DNA of 64,000 bases from an uncultured Croceicoccus sp. GTDB lineage: Bacteria; Pseudomonadota; Alphaproteobacteria; Sphingomonadales; Sphingomonadaceae. Below, in pieces: positions 30,662 to 42,029 of the stretch. The notes beneath the pieces were generated by a model. That model had not been told where the DNA came from, ran no database searches, and saw nothing but the letters and a program-made list of their open reading frames with translations. The DNA lies in NCBI RefSeq assembly GCF_947496385.1, contig NZ_CANMCP010000005.1:1-64000 (forward strand), written 5' to 3'. The position numbers and the translations under genes were made by a program. How positions within the stretch are numbered: position 1 is the stretch's first letter; the number at the start of each line of letters is the position of its first letter.

Positions 30662-32242
30662 TTAACGATTGTTGCGACCCAGGAAGCGCGGGATGTTGAG
30701 TGCGCCATCGTCATCGTCGTCATCGTCGAGATCGACACGGCGGTTGTCGCGGCGGGGCGCATCGCGGCTTTCGTCACGGCGGTCGTCCCGTCCGCGCGAA
30801 AGATTGGCCATGCGCTCGAACAAGGTGCTGCCGCCGCCCGAACTGCGCGGGGCCGGCGCCGGACGCGCCGGTGCGGGTGTGGGCGCGACGTCCTCAATCG
30901 GGGTGAGGCGGTCGGGAGCCGGCGCGGGCGGCGGCGTTTGCCGGGGGGCGGGCTCCGCCTCCATCCCGCCGAGCTGCAATTCGTCGCTCACGTCGGCGGG
31001 CGGCGGTGTGTCGGCCTGCTGATCGAGATTGAGTTCGAGCGGTTCGTCGTCATGCGCATCCTCGGCGAAACCGTGGTCGGTGCCGGGCGCCTTCAACTCG
31101 CGATCGTCGGCCGGATCGGGCAGTCCGGCGCCGCCATCCTGCGCCGCACCGCGCGTTTCGGCCACCGGTGCCGGCGGCGCTGCGGGTGCGGGCGCCGGGG
31201 ACGAGCCGGGATGGACCGGGGCGCGGCCCGAACCCATGGAGAAACCCTTGACTGCGGGCGATTCCTGGCGGTCGGCGCTCTGATCGATGCCGGTCGCGAC
31301 GACCGACACGCGGATCTTGCCTTCCAAATCGGGATTGAAGGCCGAACCCCAGATGATGTTCGCATCCGGATCGACGAGATCGCGGATATGGTTGGCCGCC
31401 TCGTCCACTTCCATGAGGCGCATGTCCTCGCCGCCGATGATCGACACGATGACGCCCTTTGCGCCCTGCATCGAGACCCCGTCGAGCAGCGGGTTGGCGA
31501 TGGCCTTTTCCGCGGCTTCGAGCGCGCGATTGTCGCCCTCGCCCTCGCCCGTGCCCATCATGGCCTTGCCCATCTCGCCCATGACCGAACGCACGTCGGC
31601 AAAGTCGAGATTGATGAGGCCCGGCATCACCATGAGATCGGTGATCGACCGCACGCCCTGCTGCAACACCTCGTCGGCGAGGAGGAAGGCTTCCTTGAAG
31701 GTGGTGTCGGGGCTCGCGACCAGGAACAGGTTCTGGTTCGGAATGACGATCAGCGTGTCGACGTGCTTCTGCAATTCCTCGATGCCCGCGTCGGCGGCGC
31801 GCATGCGGCGATTGCCCTCGAACATGAACGGTTTCGTGACGACGCCGACGGTCAGCACGCCCTTTTCGCGCGCGGCCTTGGCGATGACCGGCGCGGCGCC
31901 CGTGCCGGTGCCGCCGCCCATGCCCGCGGCGATGAAGCACATGTGCACGCCCTCCAGCATGCGGTCGATCTCGCCGATGGTTTCCTCCGCCGCCGCACGG
32001 CCGACCTCGGGACGTGCGCCCGCGCCCAGCCCTTGCGTGATTTCGGGGCCGAGCTGGATCCGATCCTCCGCGATGGAGGAATTCAGCGCCTGTGCGTCGG
32101 TATTCACGACGACGAAATCGACGCCCTCGATCTCCGAACGGATCATGTTGGCGATGGCGTTATTGCCGGCGCCGCCGACGCCGATCACGGTGATGCGGGG
32201 GCGAAGCTCCTCAACCGCCGGCGGACCGATATTGATGCTCAT
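30662..32242 (-). CDS. ftsZ: Cell division protein FtsZ
   Basis: Tubulin-like GTPase of 526 residues that forms the division ring. The tubulin signature [10 protein letters not shown], the N-terminal GVGGAGNNA and the T7-loop region with [11 protein letters not shown] are present. After the globular domain (about residue 320) comes a long Pro/Ala/acidic linker of roughly 180 residues, then [15 protein letters not shown] and a basic end, the peptide that binds FtsA and other partners. The long linker is typical of alphaproteobacteria. A 199-base gap to ftsA may hold its own promoter. Confidence 0.98.
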   Translation of the reverse strand: MSINIGPPAVEELRPRITVIGVGGAGNNAIANMIRSEIEGVDFVVVNTDAQALNSSIAEDRIQLGPEITQGLGAGARPEVGRAAAEETIGEIDRMLEGVHMCFIAAGMGGGTGTGAAPVIAKAAREKGVLTVGVVTKPFMFEGNRRMRAADAGIEELQKHVDTLIVIPNQNLFLVASPDTTFKEAFLLADEVLQQGVRSITDLMVMPGLINLDFADVRSVMGEMGKAMMGTGEGEGDNRALEAAEKAIANPLLDGVSMQGAKGVIVSIIGGEDMRLMEVDEAANHIRDLVDPDANIIWGSAFNPDLEGKIRVSVVATGIDQSADRQESPAVKGFSMGSGRAPVHPGSSPAPAPAAPPAPVAETRGAAQDGGAGLPDPADDRELKAPGTDHGFAEDAHDDEPLELNLDQQADTPPPADVSDELQLGGMEAEPAPRQTPPPAPAPDRLTPIEDVAPTPAPARPAPAPRSSGGGSTLFERMANLSRGRDDRRDESRDAPRRDNRRVDLDDDDDDDGALNIPRFLGRNNR

Positions 32243-32441
32243 GAAATTCTCCGGGACGAAAACCGTCGTCAGCGTTCAAGATTTAAGGCTGGCAAAATTA
32301 TGGCGGGGTTTTGGCACAGAACAATTCATCGGGGCAAAGGGATAATGCAGATTTCCACACCCCAAAAAGCAGCACGGCATGCCTTTGTCGCGCGCCTGCC
32401 CCGCTCCGTCGCGAAGGGCGGACCGGCCCCGCCATCCGCCC

Positions 32442-33707
32442 TCAGAAATATTCACGCACCGCGCGCACCATCCGCGCGAGCAGGTTGCGCCCGCCGCCCC
32501 TGGCCCCATCGCCGATAGTCCCGTGCGCGCGTATGTCCACAGGATCGGCCGCGGCATGCAACACCAGCCCGGCAAGGCTCGCAAATCCCGGCGTCGCATG
32601 GGCCTCGGGCAGGCCGGTCATCGCGGGGGCGCGGCCCGTGCGCACCGGCTTTGCCAGCGCCTGTTGGACATAATCGGCAAGCCCGGCCAGTTCCGCCCCC
32701 CCGCCGGTGAGCACGATCTGCCGCCCGTTGCTTCCCCGCCCGGCCACAAAGCCCAGCGATTTCAGCGCCTTGGACACATCGTCGGTCCACCGCGCCAGCT
32801 GCCCGGTAATGACCGAGATCAGCTCGGCCCGCGGGATCATCTCCCCTCGGCCGGTGCTGTCCGCCGAAAGCGGTATCATCTCGCGATTGTCGGTCGGGCT
32901 GGCGATCGCCGAACCATAGACGCATTTCAGCCGCTCGGCCTGTGCGCGGCGGATACCGAAGGCGGAGGCGATGGCGTCGGTAATATCGCCCGAACCATAG
33001 GGCAGCACGTCCATGCCGACGAGCATGCCGCCCGCATGAACAGAAATATGCGTGACCTCCGCCCCCATGTCGATGACCGCGACGCCGAGGTCGCGCTCCT
33101 CCTCGGTGAGGCAGGCGTGCCCGCTGGCGACCGCGGCGCCGACGACGCCCGCCACTTCCAGATGCGCGCTCTGCACCGCCTCCATCAGATTGCGCAGCGG
33201 GCCGGTTTCCGCCTCCATCACGTGGATCGCGACCGAAAGCGTATCGGCATGAAGCCCGCGCGGGTTGGCCACGCCCTGCGCCTGGTCGAGCACGTAGAAC
33301 GCCGGTTGCGCGTGAAGCACGGCGCGCTGTTCACCCGCCTCGGGAATGATCTGATCGCGCGCATCGACCAGCAGGTAATCGATGTCGTCCTGCTCGATCC
33401 GGCGTCCGCCGATCTCGATATCCACCTCGCGAATGGCGCTGGTGAGACCGGCATTGGCGCATCCGATCCATACCGCGTCGACCTGCACGTCGGCGGCGCG
33501 TTCGGCGCGTTCGATGGCGTCGCGCACCGCATGGGTCGCCGCGTCCATGTCGGTGACGTAGCCGCGCCGGATCCCGTCGGCGGCCCGGTGGCCCGAGCCC
33601 AGCACGATCATCTCGCCATCGCCGGTCAGCCCCGCAATCATGGCGGAGATGCGGAAGCTGCCGATATTGATGGCGGCGAAAATCTTCTCGATACGCGGTG
33701 CAGGCAC
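32442..33707 (-). CDS. ftsA: Cell division protein FtsA
   Basis: Actin-like membrane tether for FtsZ, 421 residues. AAINIGSFRISAMIA is the phosphate-1 motif, AVIDMGAEVTHISVH the phosphate-2 motif, and IVLTGGGAELAG the adenosine motif. The C terminus ends in a basic amphipathic helix (NLLARMVRAVREYF) that binds the membrane. I take GTG 33707 as start; it is seven bases after the ftsQ stop with GGAGG eleven bases upstream, inside ftsQ. Upstream in-frame codons overlap ftsQ and read as nonsense. Confidence 0.95.
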   Translation of the reverse strand: MPAPRIEKIFAAINIGSFRISAMIAGLTGDGEMIVLGSGHRAADGIRRGYVTDMDAATHAVRDAIERAERAADVQVDAVWIGCANAGLTSAIREVDIEIGGRRIEQDDIDYLLVDARDQIIPEAGEQRAVLHAQPAFYVLDQAQGVANPRGLHADTLSVAIHVMEAETGPLRNLMEAVQSAHLEVAGVVGAAVASGHACLTEEERDLGVAVIDMGAEVTHISVHAGGMLVGMDVLPYGSGDITDAIASAFGIRRAQAERLKCVYGSAIASPTDNREMIPLSADSTGRGEMIPRAELISVITGQLARWTDDVSKALKSLGFVAGRGSNGRQIVLTGGGAELAGLADYVQQALAKPVRTGRAPAMTGLPEAHATPGFASLAGLVLHAAADPVDIRAHGTIGDGARGGGRNLLARMVRAVREYF

Positions 33708-33714
33708 GGCTGGT

Positions 33715-34644
33715 TCAGCCTCCGTCCGCTTCGCGCGCGCGTTCCGCGGCAAGCTCGGCCTGCGCCTTCGCCCGGCCCGGCACGCGCATGTAGGTGCGGT
33801 CGGGCGCGCGCATATCGAACACCGCGACCTGCCCGCCGAGCAGGCGATTGGTGCCGTCGTCGCGCGCAAAGGTGACGAGCGCATCGCGCGCCTCCTCGTC
33901 CCCTTCGGGCAGGGCGAGCACCTGCCCGGTCGCGAAGGTCAGGTTCCAGCGGCGATTGCCGATCCATTCCGCGCCGCGCACCTGCGGCTTGAGCGCGGGC
34001 GCGATGTCGAGCAATTGCGCAAGATCGACCGCGCGATCCTCCGCCCCCTCGCCCGACAGGACGAGCATCTTCTCCGCCCGCCCCCGCGGCACCGGCTCCA
34101 GCCTGTGGCCCGAGGGATCGATCAGCACGAATTCCTCGCCCTGACGCAGCACGGCATGCGGTTTGCGTTCCACCACGTCGATCACCAGCGCATCGGGCAA
34201 TTGCCGCGACACGCGCGCATCCTGCACCCAGGGTAGCGCGACCAGATCGGCGCGCAGGCTGTCGAGATCGAGCAGCGGCATCGGCACGTTACGCGCGGCG
34301 AGCGCCTTGGCATAGATCGCCTGCTCGTCCATGCGGTTCACGCCGCGCACCTCGATCCGGTGCACGGCGAACCCGGCGCTGTCCGCCGCATCGGCCACCC
34401 GGGCGCGGATCATATCGGGCACGCCGAGCAGGACGGCCAGCCCCCATGCCGCGATGGCGAGCGCCGCCGCGATCAGCAGCTGAAAGAATTTCTGCAAGCC
34501 GCGTTCGGAAACGGGCAGCACGCGCATGATCGCGTCGGCCGCGCCGCCGGTGCGCGCCTTTGCCGTGTTGACGGCCTTGCGCTTGCCCTTGGCGGCGGCG
34601 GCGCGGCGGACGCCCTTTCCGCCGCGGCGGATGGTGGTGCTCAT
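33715..34644 (-). CDS. ftsQ: Cell division protein FtsQ
   Basis: Bitopic divisome protein of 309 residues. A basic cytoplasmic N terminus of about 50 residues (RRGGKGVRRAAAAKGKRKA) precedes one membrane helix (FQLLIAAALAIAAWGLAVLL). A POTRA domain follows (VHRIEVRGVNRMDEQAIYAK) and then the beta domain with LPDALVIDVVERKP. ATG 34644 overlaps the murB stop as ATGA. In relatives a ddl gene usually lies between murB and ftsQ; here none does. Confidence 0.95.
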   Translation of the reverse strand: MSTTIRRGGKGVRRAAAAKGKRKAVNTAKARTGGAADAIMRVLPVSERGLQKFFQLLIAAALAIAAWGLAVLLGVPDMIRARVADAADSAGFAVHRIEVRGVNRMDEQAIYAKALAARNVPMPLLDLDSLRADLVALPWVQDARVSRQLPDALVIDVVERKPHAVLRQGEEFVLIDPSGHRLEPVPRGRAEKMLVLSGEGAEDRAVDLAQLLDIAPALKPQVRGAEWIGNRRWNLTFATGQVLALPEGDEEARDALVTFARDDGTNRLLGGQVAVFDMRAPDRTYMRVPGRAKAQAELAAERAREADGG

Positions 34645-35609
34645 GCCCCCGCCTCCACCGGCTCGCCCGCAAAACGGCCCACGCGGCGGATTTCCCAATC
34701 CAGCGTCACGCCCGAATGCGCCTTGACCCGGCGGCGCACCTCCTCGCCCAGCATTTCGATGTCGCGGCTCGTCGCCTCGCCCGTGTTGATGAGGAAATTG
34801 GTGTGCTTCTCGCTCACCTGCGCATCGCCGATGGCAAGACCGCGGCACCCCGCCGCATCGACAAGTTGCCAGGCCTTGTGCCCGTCGGGATTCTTGAACG
34901 TGGACCCACCGGTCTTGGTGCGCAAAGGCTGGCTGTTTTCGCGCGCTTCGGCGATGCGGTCCATCTCGTCGCCAATGGCATCGGGGTCGCCCGGCGTGCC
35001 GCGGAACGTGGCGGCGGTGACGATCGCGCCGTCGGGCAGGTCGGAATGGCGATAGCGGTAGCCCATGTCACCGGGACCGAACGTGGCGGATGTCCCATCG
35101 CGCAGCACCACATCGCATGCGACGAAAATATCGGCCACCTCGCGCCCATACGCCCCGCCGTTCATCCGCACGAAACCGCCGACCGTGCCGGGAATACCGC
35201 GCAGGAACTCCATCCCAGCAATGCCCGCATCGCGCGCGCTGCTCGCCGCCAGAATGCCGCTCGTCCCGCCGCCCATGCGCAGGGTCGTGGGGTCGAGCGC
35301 CTCCACCTCGGCGAAGGCCTTGCCCAGCCGCACGACGACGCCGTCCACGCCGCCATCGCGCACGATCATGTTGGAGCCGAGGCCAATTCCCATCACCGGC
35401 ACCCAGCCGGGCAGCGCGGCGAGGAATTCGCACAGATCCTCGGCATCGGCCGGCTCGAACAGCAATTCGGCCGGTCCGCCCGTCTTGAACCAGGTATATT
35501 TGGCGAGCGGCGCCATCGCGCGCAATTTCCCGCGCGGCGCATCGATGGCGAACGCCCCGCCATTCAGCCTGATCTCGAGACGATCCCCATGCTCGACTAG
35601 ATCCGCCAT
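34641..35609 (-). CDS. murB: UDP-N-acetylmuramate dehydrogenase MurB
   Basis: FAD enzyme of 322 residues that reduces UDP-GlcNAc-enolpyruvate to UDP-MurNAc. YTWFKTGGPAELLFEP starts the FAD domain, GLGSNMIVRDGG is the pyrophosphate loop, GIPGTVGGFVRMNGGAYG the core motif, and KTGGSTFKNP holds the catalytic Ser region of type I MurB. ATG 35609 overlaps the last base of the murC stop (TGATG). Its end overlaps the ftsQ start. Confidence 0.97.
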   Translation of the reverse strand: MADLVEHGDRLEIRLNGGAFAIDAPRGKLRAMAPLAKYTWFKTGGPAELLFEPADAEDLCEFLAALPGWVPVMGIGLGSNMIVRDGGVDGVVVRLGKAFAEVEALDPTTLRMGGGTSGILAASSARDAGIAGMEFLRGIPGTVGGFVRMNGGAYGREVADIFVACDVVLRDGTSATFGPGDMGYRYRHSDLPDGAIVTAATFRGTPGDPDAIGDEMDRIAEARENSQPLRTKTGGSTFKNPDGHKAWQLVDAAGCRGLAIGDAQVSEKHTNFLINTGEATSRDIEMLGEEVRRRVKAHSGVTLDWEIRRVGRFAGEPVEAGA

Positions 35610-37030
35610 CACGCGCCCCTTTTCGCGGCGACGGCATCTGCCAGCCCGGCGGCCCAGCGGGTGATGTCCCCCGCGCCAAGGCACACGATCATATCGCCCG
35701 GTTCGACAACGCCGGCCAGTGTTGCGGCGAGTGCATCGGCATCCTCGACCACGGCGGTCTGCCGATGGCCCCGATCCTTCAGCCCGGTGACAAGCGCATC
35801 GGCATCCACGCCCTCGATCGGCTCCTCGCTCGCGGCGTAGACCGGCGTGACATAGACGATGTCGGCATCGTTGAAGGCGCTCTGAAAATCCTCCATATGG
35901 TCGCGCAGGCGGGTGTAGCGATGCGGCTGCGCCACCGCGATGACACGGCCCGTCGCCCCTTCGCGCGCGGCGGACAGCACGGCGCGGATTTCCACCGGGT
36001 GGTGGCCGTAATCGTCGATAACGATCGCCGGTTCGCCGCCGGTCGCGATCTCGCCCACCTTGGTAAAGCGGCGCTTGACCCCGCCGAACCGGGCAAACCC
36101 GTCGCGCACCGTTTCGAACGGGCATTGCATTTCGACGGCGACCGCAATCGCGGCCAGCGCGTTCTGCACGTTGTGGCGGCCCGGCATCGGCAATTCGATG
36201 CCCTCGATCCGTTCGGCGGTGCCGTCGCGGTGGCGGATGGCAACGTCGAACCGATTGCCGCCGGGCACCGGGGTCACGTTTTCGCCGCGGATGTCGGCCT
36301 GCGCGCTGAAGCCATAGGTGACGACGCGGCGGTCGCGGATCTTCGGCAGGATCGCCTGCACCTCCGGATGGTCGAGGCACAGCACGGCGGCGCCGTAGAA
36401 CGGCACGTTCTCGATGAATTCGACGAAGGCGTTCTTCACATTGTCGAAGCTGCCGTAATGGTCGAGATGTTCGGGGTCGATATTGGTGACCACCGCGATC
36501 GTCCCGTCGAGGCGGAGGAAGCTGCCGTCGCTTTCATCGGCCTCCACCACCATCCATTCGCTGGTCCCGACGCGTGCGTTGGAGCCGTAGCTGTTGATGA
36601 TGCCGCCATTGATGACGGTGGGGTCCACCCCCCCTGCGTCGAGCAGGGCGGCGACCATCGATGTCGTTGTCGTCTTGCCATGGGTACCGGCGACCGCGAC
36701 GGTGCGTTTCAACCGCATCAGCTCGGCCAGCATTTCGGCGCGCCTCACCACCGGGATGCGATTTTCGAGCGCGGCGACAACCTCCGGATTGTTGCGGCGG
36801 ATCGCGGTGGAGGTGACGAGCACGGCGGCGCCCGCGACATTTTCCGCCTTCTGCCCGATCATCACCGGGATGCCTTTTTTGCGCAGCCCCTCGATCACGT
36901 GCCCTTCGGAAATATCCGAACCCTGCACGTCATAGCCGAGGTTGTGCATGACCTCGGCAATGCCGGACATGCCGATGCCGCCGATCCCTGCAAAATGGAT
37001 GGTGCCGATGTCTGTGCCGACGCCCTTCAT
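35609..37030 (-). CDS. murC: UDP-N-acetylmuramate-L-alanine ligase MurC
   Basis: Mur ligase of 473 residues adding L-Ala to UDP-MurNAc. The N-terminal [18 protein letters not shown] binds [16 protein letters not shown] is the ATP P-loop, EADESDGSF and [11 protein letters not shown] are ligase motifs, and [11 protein letters not shown] is in the C-terminal domain. The gene is complete and starts at ATG 37030, overlapping the murG stop as ATGA. It is a useful contrast with the murF-like gene in the same operon, which lacks the equivalent P-loop. Confidence 0.98.
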   Translation of the reverse strand: MKGVGTDIGTIHFAGIGGIGMSGIAEVMHNLGYDVQGSDISEGHVIEGLRKKGIPVMIGQKAENVAGAAVLVTSTAIRRNNPEVVAALENRIPVVRRAEMLAELMRLKRTVAVAGTHGKTTTTSMVAALLDAGGVDPTVINGGIINSYGSNARVGTSEWMVVEADESDGSFLRLDGTIAVVTNIDPEHLDHYGSFDNVKNAFVEFIENVPFYGAAVLCLDHPEVQAILPKIRDRRVVTYGFSAQADIRGENVTPVPGGNRFDVAIRHRDGTAERIEGIELPMPGRHNVQNALAAIAVAVEMQCPFETVRDGFARFGGVKRRFTKVGEIATGGEPAIVIDDYGHHPVEIRAVLSAAREGATGRVIAVAQPHRYTRLRDHMEDFQSAFNDADIVYVTPVYAASEEPIEGVDADALVTGLKDRGHRQTAVVEDADALAATLAGVVEPGDMIVCLGAGDITRWAAGLADAVAAKRGA

Positions 37031-38193
37031 GCGCGCATCCCCCGCATTTCGCCGCGCGCGTCGGGCTGTTTCATGCGGATCACGTCCATGAGCGGTGCGC
37101 CGCCGAACCCTTCGACCAGATCGGCAAGATCGCTTGCCGCGTCGGGGCGCCCGCAATTCCACATGGCATGGGCGGCGGCGGCGAGCGTTTCCGGGGTGCG
37201 CGCAAGGTCGGCGACCTGCGCGGCCAGTTCCGCGGGCGTGAATTGCGGCTGCCGGATCGAGCGCGCGCCGCCGGCGGCGACAATGTCGCGCACATTGGCG
37301 GCCTGGTGATCGTCGGTCGCGATGGGCAGCGGCACGAGGATCGCGGGGCGCCCCACCGCGGTCAGCTCCGCAATCGTCGATGCGCCCGCGCGCCCGATGA
37401 ACAGATGCGCATCGGCGAGCCTCTGGGCCATATCCTCGAAATAGGTGCCGAGCTGTGCCGTGATGCCATGCGCGGCATAGGCGTCGCGCACCGCTTCCAT
37501 ATCCTCCGGCCGGCATTGCTGCGTCACGTGGAGCCGGCGCCGCAGGGCGTCGGGCAATTGCGCCAGCCCATCCGGCACCACCTGCGACAGCACGCGGGCA
37601 CCCTGGCTCCCCCCGGTGACGAGGATGCGCAACGCCCCGTCCTCGGCATATGCGGGAAAGGGCTGACTGCGCAGGTCCAGCACGGGCCCGCGTACCGGAT
37701 TGCCGACGAGTTCGGCCCGCGTGCCCGCGCCCTTTGGCATGCGATCGACCTGTTCATAGGCGGTCGCGACAATGTCGGCATTGCGGGCAAGAAAACGGTT
37801 CACCCGGCCCAGCACCGCGTTCTGTTCATGGATGATCGACGGGATGCGGGCCGATTGCGCGGCCAGCAGCGCCGGCAATGCGGGATAGCCGCCAAAGCCG
37901 ACGACCGCCGACGGTTCGAATTCGTGGAACAGGCGCAGCGCCATCTTGCGCCCCGACAGGATCGCGCCAATCCCCTTTATCTTGGCGAGGATGCCGCCGT
38001 CCATCCGCCCCGCGGGCAGGACATGGGCCTTCATCGCATGCGGCATGCCGGGGATGGCCGCGCCGCGTTCGTCGGTGATGAGCGCGACCCGGTGTCCCCG
38101 CCCGATGAGTTCGGTGCCGAGCGCGAAAGCGGGGATGAGATGCCCGCCGGTTCCGCCCGCGGCGAGCACGTAATGGCGCGAAGCCTTCGTCAT
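37027..38193 (-). CDS. murG: UDP-GlcNAc: lipid I N-acetylglucosaminyltransferase MurG
   Basis: GT28 glycosyltransferase of 388 residues that makes lipid II at the inner face of the membrane. [13 protein letters not shown] is the first G-loop, [13 protein letters not shown] the second, and [13 protein letters not shown] the third; [13 protein letters not shown] and [14 protein letters not shown] bind the donor. ATG 38193 overlaps the ftsW stop as ATGA. Confidence 0.97.
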   Translation of the reverse strand: MTKASRHYVLAAGGTGGHLIPAFALGTELIGRGHRVALITDERGAAIPGMPHAMKAHVLPAGRMDGGILAKIKGIGAILSGRKMALRLFHEFEPSAVVGFGGYPALPALLAAQSARIPSIIHEQNAVLGRVNRFLARNADIVATAYEQVDRMPKGAGTRAELVGNPVRGPVLDLRSQPFPAYAEDGALRILVTGGSQGARVLSQVVPDGLAQLPDALRRRLHVTQQCRPEDMEAVRDAYAAHGITAQLGTYFEDMAQRLADAHLFIGRAGASTIAELTAVGRPAILVPLPIATDDHQAANVRDIVAAGGARSIRQPQFTPAELAAQVADLARTPETLAAAAHAMWNCGRPDAASDLADLVEGFGGAPLMDVIRMKQPDARGEMRGMRA

Positions 38194-39425
38194 GTCCTGC
38201 GCCTTCCTTGCAACGCGTTGAAACCGTCGCGCCCCAGATACGGATTGCGGCGTGTCACCGCCAGCAGCAGACCGATGCTGAGGCACAGGGCGATCATCGA
38301 CGAACCGCCATAGCTGATCAATGGCAGCGTCATGCCTTTCGACGGGAAAAGCTGAAGATTGACGGCGATATTGATGAACGCCTGCCCGCCGAGCAGGGCG
38401 GCAAGGCCCGTCCCGCCGAGCACGGCAAACAGATCATCCTCGTCCCGGAGCCGCCACAGCACCCGCACCACCAGCGCGCAGAACAGCAGCGAAATCGCCG
38501 CCACGGACACGAGGCCGAATTCCTCCCCGATCACGGACAGGATATAATCGGTATGCGCCTCGGGCAGCGAATTCTTGCGCTCCCCCATCCACAATCCGCG
38601 CCCGAACCACCCGCCCGAAAGCATCGTCTTGCTGGCGAGATCGACCTGGCTGAAGGCCTCCCCCCCTTCGAGGAAGGCGTCGATGCGATGCCGCGCATTG
38701 TCGTAGAACATGTAGGCAAGCCCGACGATCGAACCGATCGCCCCGACGGCAAGCCCGATATGGCGCCACGGCATGCCCGCACACAGCACCAGCACGAACC
38801 ACACCCCGCAAAGCAGCATCGCCGCGCCGAAATCGGGTTGCAGCATCAACAATCCGACCGAAAGCAGCAACAACGCCCCCGACGCCGCGATCACCGGGAG
38901 GCCGGGGTCGCGCACCTTCCACGACAGGATCCACGCGAGCGCGAGCGCGAAGGCCGGCTTGTAGAATTCGCTCGGCTGAAACGAGGCGCCGACATTGATC
39001 CAGCGGCGCGCCCCGTTCACCTCCGCCCCGACGAACGGCACCAGCACCAACAGCGCCAGCATCACCGCCGCCAGCACGATGGCGAAACGGCGGGCAAGGT
39101 CGCGCGGCATCATCGAGGTCGCCGCCATCACCCCCGCGCCGAGCACGAGCCAGCGCACGTGCGGCCAGAAGAAATAGAGATCGGGCAATGTCTTGCGCGC
39201 GGTCGAAAGCCGCTCTGCGCTGGCGGCGGAACCGGCCGCGACCGCGATAATGCCCGCGATCATGAGCGCGGCGACAATGCCGAGCAGCACCCGGTCGATC
39301 TCCCGCCACCAGATGGCGAGCTCGCGGCGGCGCCCGCGCCGGTAGCGGTTCGATTTACGGGCGATATGGACGCCGCGCGTCTCGCCCGCGAACTGGCCGC
39401 TTTCGAAATGAGGGGTCACGTTCAT
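38190..39425 (-). CDS. ftsW: Peptidoglycan glycosyltransferase FtsW
   Basis: SEDS polymerase of the divisome, 411 residues with about ten membrane helices after a basic cytoplasmic start. MLQPDFGAAMLL carries the conserved Asp region, GWFGRGLWMGERKNSLPEAH is the large periplasmic loop, DYILSVIGEEFGLV and PLISYGGSSMIALC are family signatures. It polymerises lipid II together with FtsI. ATG 39425 overlaps the murD stop as ATGA. Confidence 0.96.
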   Translation of the reverse strand: MNVTPHFESGQFAGETRGVHIARKSNRYRRGRRRELAIWWREIDRVLLGIVAALMIAGIIAVAAGSAASAERLSTARKTLPDLYFFWPHVRWLVLGAGVMAATSMMPRDLARRFAIVLAAVMLALLVLVPFVGAEVNGARRWINVGASFQPSEFYKPAFALALAWILSWKVRDPGLPVIAASGALLLLSVGLLMLQPDFGAAMLLCGVWFVLVLCAGMPWRHIGLAVGAIGSIVGLAYMFYDNARHRIDAFLEGGEAFSQVDLASKTMLSGGWFGRGLWMGERKNSLPEAHTDYILSVIGEEFGLVSVAAISLLFCALVVRVLWRLRDEDDLFAVLGGTGLAALLGGQAFINIAVNLQLFPSKGMTLPLISYGGSSMIALCLSIGLLLAVTRRNPYLGRDGFNALQGRRRT

Positions 39426-40780
39426 GGCTGCTGTCTCGCCTCCTCGATCGCACGCACGTTCTGAATGAAGCATTCGCCGCGCTTCTCGTAATCGCGGAAC
39501 TGGTCGAAACTCGCGCATGCGGGCGACAGCAGCACGACATCGCCCGGCGTAGCCGCGGCGGCGGCGGCATGGACTGCCTGGCCCAGCATTTCCGCCCGCG
39601 TGACGGGGACGTGGGGCGACAGAAGACCGGCAAACATCTCGCCCGCCTCGCCAATGGTGTAGGCCGCGGCCACGTGGTGCAGCCAGTCTGCGCATTCCTC
39701 CAGCGCGTCCCCCTTGGCCAGCCCGCCGACGATCCAGTGGATGCGGGCCCGCCCCTCCCGCGGCGCGAAGGCGGCGAGCGCCGGCGCAGCGGAGGCCGGG
39801 TTCGTCGCCTTGCTGTCATTGATGAACACGGTGCCGCCAATGTCGGCGACACGCTGCATCCGGTGGGGCAAGCCTGTAAAGCTGGCCAGGGCGCGCGCGA
39901 TGTCCGCATCGTTCAGCCCGCATGCCCGCGCCGCGGCGGTCGCGGCCGCGACATTGGCCCGGTTGTGCGGCCCCTGCAGCGCGGGCCAGTCCGACTGCTG
40001 CGACGGGATCGCGACATCCTCGATCACGGTGGGCGCCCGCCCGGCGAGCGCCTGCGCCACCTGCGGGATGGTGCGCAGCGACCGCGCATCGACAATCGCG
40101 GTGCCCGCGCCGCCCTGCATCTCGAAAAGGCGGGCCTTCGACGCGGCATAGCCTGCGAAACCGTCGTCGTACCGGTCGAGATGATCGGGCGTCAGGTTGA
40201 GCAGCATGGCGCAATCGCAGGCGAGCGAATGGGTCAGGTCGATCTGGTAACTCGACAGTTCGAGCACATAGACCCCACCTTCGGGAAGCGCCTCGGTCGC
40301 GAGGATGGGAATCCCGATGTTGCCGCCCATGCGCGCGGCGATGCCCGCGGTGTCGAGCATGTGCTGCACCAGCGCGGTCGTCGTGGATTTTCCGTTGGTG
40401 CCGGTGATGCCGACGACCTTGTGCGGCGGCATCGCGGCGCGGTTCTGCGCGAAAAGCTCGATATCGCCGATGAGCGGTACGCCGGCCTCCTGCGCGATCC
40501 CGGCAATGGGATGACGGTTGATCGGCACGCCCGGCGATACGACGATCCCGTCGAACCCGGCAAGCGCGCCCGCATCCATTTCGCCCAGTTCGACGCGCCC
40601 GTCGCTCGCCGCCATGGCCGCGTCGCGCGCATCCGCGTCCCGGTCCCACGCCCGCACATGCGCCCCGGCATTGAGCAGGGTGCGCACCGCCGCCTGCCCG
40701 CTGCGCGCAAGGCCGAGCACGGCATAGCGGCGCCCGGCGAAAACCTGCGGCGACAGGATCGAGGCGGCGCCCCCGCTCAC
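39422..40780 (-). CDS. murD: UDP-N-acetylmuramoylalanine-D-glutamate ligase MurD
   Basis: Mur ligase of 452 residues adding D-Glu. The UDP-binding [15 protein letters not shown], the P-loop [25 protein letters not shown] and [16 protein letters not shown] are all present, so domains 1, 2 and 3 are complete. The start is GTG 40780, which overlaps the mraY stop (GTGA); the frame continues upstream only inside mraY. Its catalytic loop is intact, unlike the murF-like gene two places upstream. Confidence 0.96.
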   Translation of the reverse strand: MSGGAASILSPQVFAGRRYAVLGLARSGQAAVRTLLNAGAHVRAWDRDADARDAAMAASDGRVELGEMDAGALAGFDGIVVSPGVPINRHPIAGIAQEAGVPLIGDIELFAQNRAAMPPHKVVGITGTNGKSTTTALVQHMLDTAGIAARMGGNIGIPILATEALPEGGVYVLELSSYQIDLTHSLACDCAMLLNLTPDHLDRYDDGFAGYAASKARLFEMQGGAGTAIVDARSLRTIPQVAQALAGRAPTVIEDVAIPSQQSDWPALQGPHNRANVAAATAAARACGLNDADIARALASFTGLPHRMQRVADIGGTVFINDSKATNPASAAPALAAFAPREGRARIHWIVGGLAKGDALEECADWLHHVAAAYTIGEAGEMFAGLLSPHVPVTRAEMLGQAVHAAAAAATPGDVVLLSPACASFDQFRDYEKRGECFIQNVRAIEEARQQP

Positions 40781-41838
40781 CGCAGTTTCAACGTCGCGAG
40801 TCCGATCACGGCCAGCACGATGGCCACGATCCAGAAGCGGATGACGACGGTGGATTCGGCCCACCCCTTCTGCTCGAAATGATGGTGGATCGGTGCCATC
40901 TTGAAGACGCGCTTGCCCGTCCGCTTGAACCAGAACACCTGAATGATGACCGACGCGGCCTCCAGCACGAAAAGCCCGCCGACGATACCGAGCACGACCT
41001 CGTGATGCGTGCCCACCGCGATGGTGCCGAGCGCCCCGCCGAGCGCGAGCGAACCTGTATCGCCCATGAACACCGCGGCAGGCGGCGCATTGAACCACAG
41101 GAACGCAAGCCCCCCGCCGATGATCGCGGCGCACAGAATGGCAAGCTCGCCCGCGCCCTCCACAAACGGAATGCCGAGATAGGCGGCAAAATCGGTCCGC
41201 CCGACGAGATAGGCGATGATCGCGAACGTGCCCGCCGCGATGATCACCGGCATGGTGGCCAGCCCGTCAAGCCCGTCGGTCAGGTTCACCGCATTGCCCG
41301 CGCCGACGATGACGAAGGCGGCAAATACGTAGTAAAGCGGACCCAGAGGAATCCCGAACGTCACGAAGGGCAAATAAAGGCTGGTATCGCGCACGATCAG
41401 CCACGCGGCGATCCCGGCAATGAGGAATTCCCCCGCCAGCCGCACCCTTCCGGGCACGCCCGCGTGGCTCGATTTGCGCACCTTGTCCCAGTCGTCGAGG
41501 AAGCCGATCAACCCGAAACCCACGGTCACCGCGATGCATGCCCACACTAGAAACGAGCGCAAATCCATCCACAGCAGCATGGAGACGGTCACGCTGATCA
41601 ACACGAGCAGCCCGCCCATCGTCGGCGTGCCCCGCTTGGCCAGATGCGTCTGCGGCCCGTCGAGGCGGATCGGCTGCCCCTTGCCCTGGCTCAGCCGGAG
41701 CATGTTGATGAAGCGCGGCCCCATCACCAGCCCGATGACCAGCGCGGTCAGCAGGCAGGCCCCGGCGCGGAATGTCTGATACCGGACAAGATTGGCCAGC
41801 CCCTCGAAATTCAGCCACTCGGCAATCAGAAAAAGCAT
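40777..41838 (-). CDS. mraY: Phospho-MurNAc-pentapeptide transferase MraY
   Basis: Membrane enzyme of 353 residues with ten helices that transfers phospho-MurNAc-pentapeptide to undecaprenyl phosphate to form lipid [13 protein letters not shown] carries the catalytic acidic pair, [13 protein letters not shown] the third Asp, and [10 protein letters not shown] the C-terminal signature. It starts at ATG 41838. The 191-base gap to the preceding murF-like gene is unusual within this overlapping operon. Confidence 0.98.
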   Translation of the reverse strand: MLFLIAEWLNFEGLANLVRYQTFRAGACLLTALVIGLVMGPRFINMLRLSQGKGQPIRLDGPQTHLAKRGTPTMGGLLVLISVTVSMLLWMDLRSFLVWACIAVTVGFGLIGFLDDWDKVRKSSHAGVPGRVRLAGEFLIAGIAAWLIVRDTSLYLPFVTFGIPLGPLYYVFAAFVIVGAGNAVNLTDGLDGLATMPVIIAAGTFAIIAYLVGRTDFAAYLGIPFVEGAGELAILCAAIIGGGLAFLWFNAPPAAVFMGDTGSLALGGALGTIAVGTHHEVVLGIVGGLFVLEAASVIIQVFWFKRTGKRVFKMAPIHHHFEQKGWAESTVVIRFWIVAIVLAVIGLATLKLR

Positions 41839-42029
41839 CGAAATTCCCTTGGCGCACCGGCGAACCGGGGCGGCGCGATTGCAATGTCAACAAGGCCGGC
41901 GCATGCGACCCGCGATAATGCCATGGGCGATTGGGTGCCGCTTGTGAAGAACCCTGTTGTCCGGTTTCCCCGACGCGGCGCCGCGCGCGCGGATCGGGGC
42001 GGGATCGAAATGGCCCGCCGTGCCATGGT

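Noticed and set aside
30635-32518. A 627-codon open frame on the plus strand opposite ftsZ
   Set aside because: Long antisense frames are common here because of codon bias; ftsZ motifs are unambiguous on the minus strand.
35765-37309. A 514-codon open frame on the plus strand opposite murC
   Set aside because: Antisense shadow; no domain pattern, no ribosome-binding site, and murC is complete.
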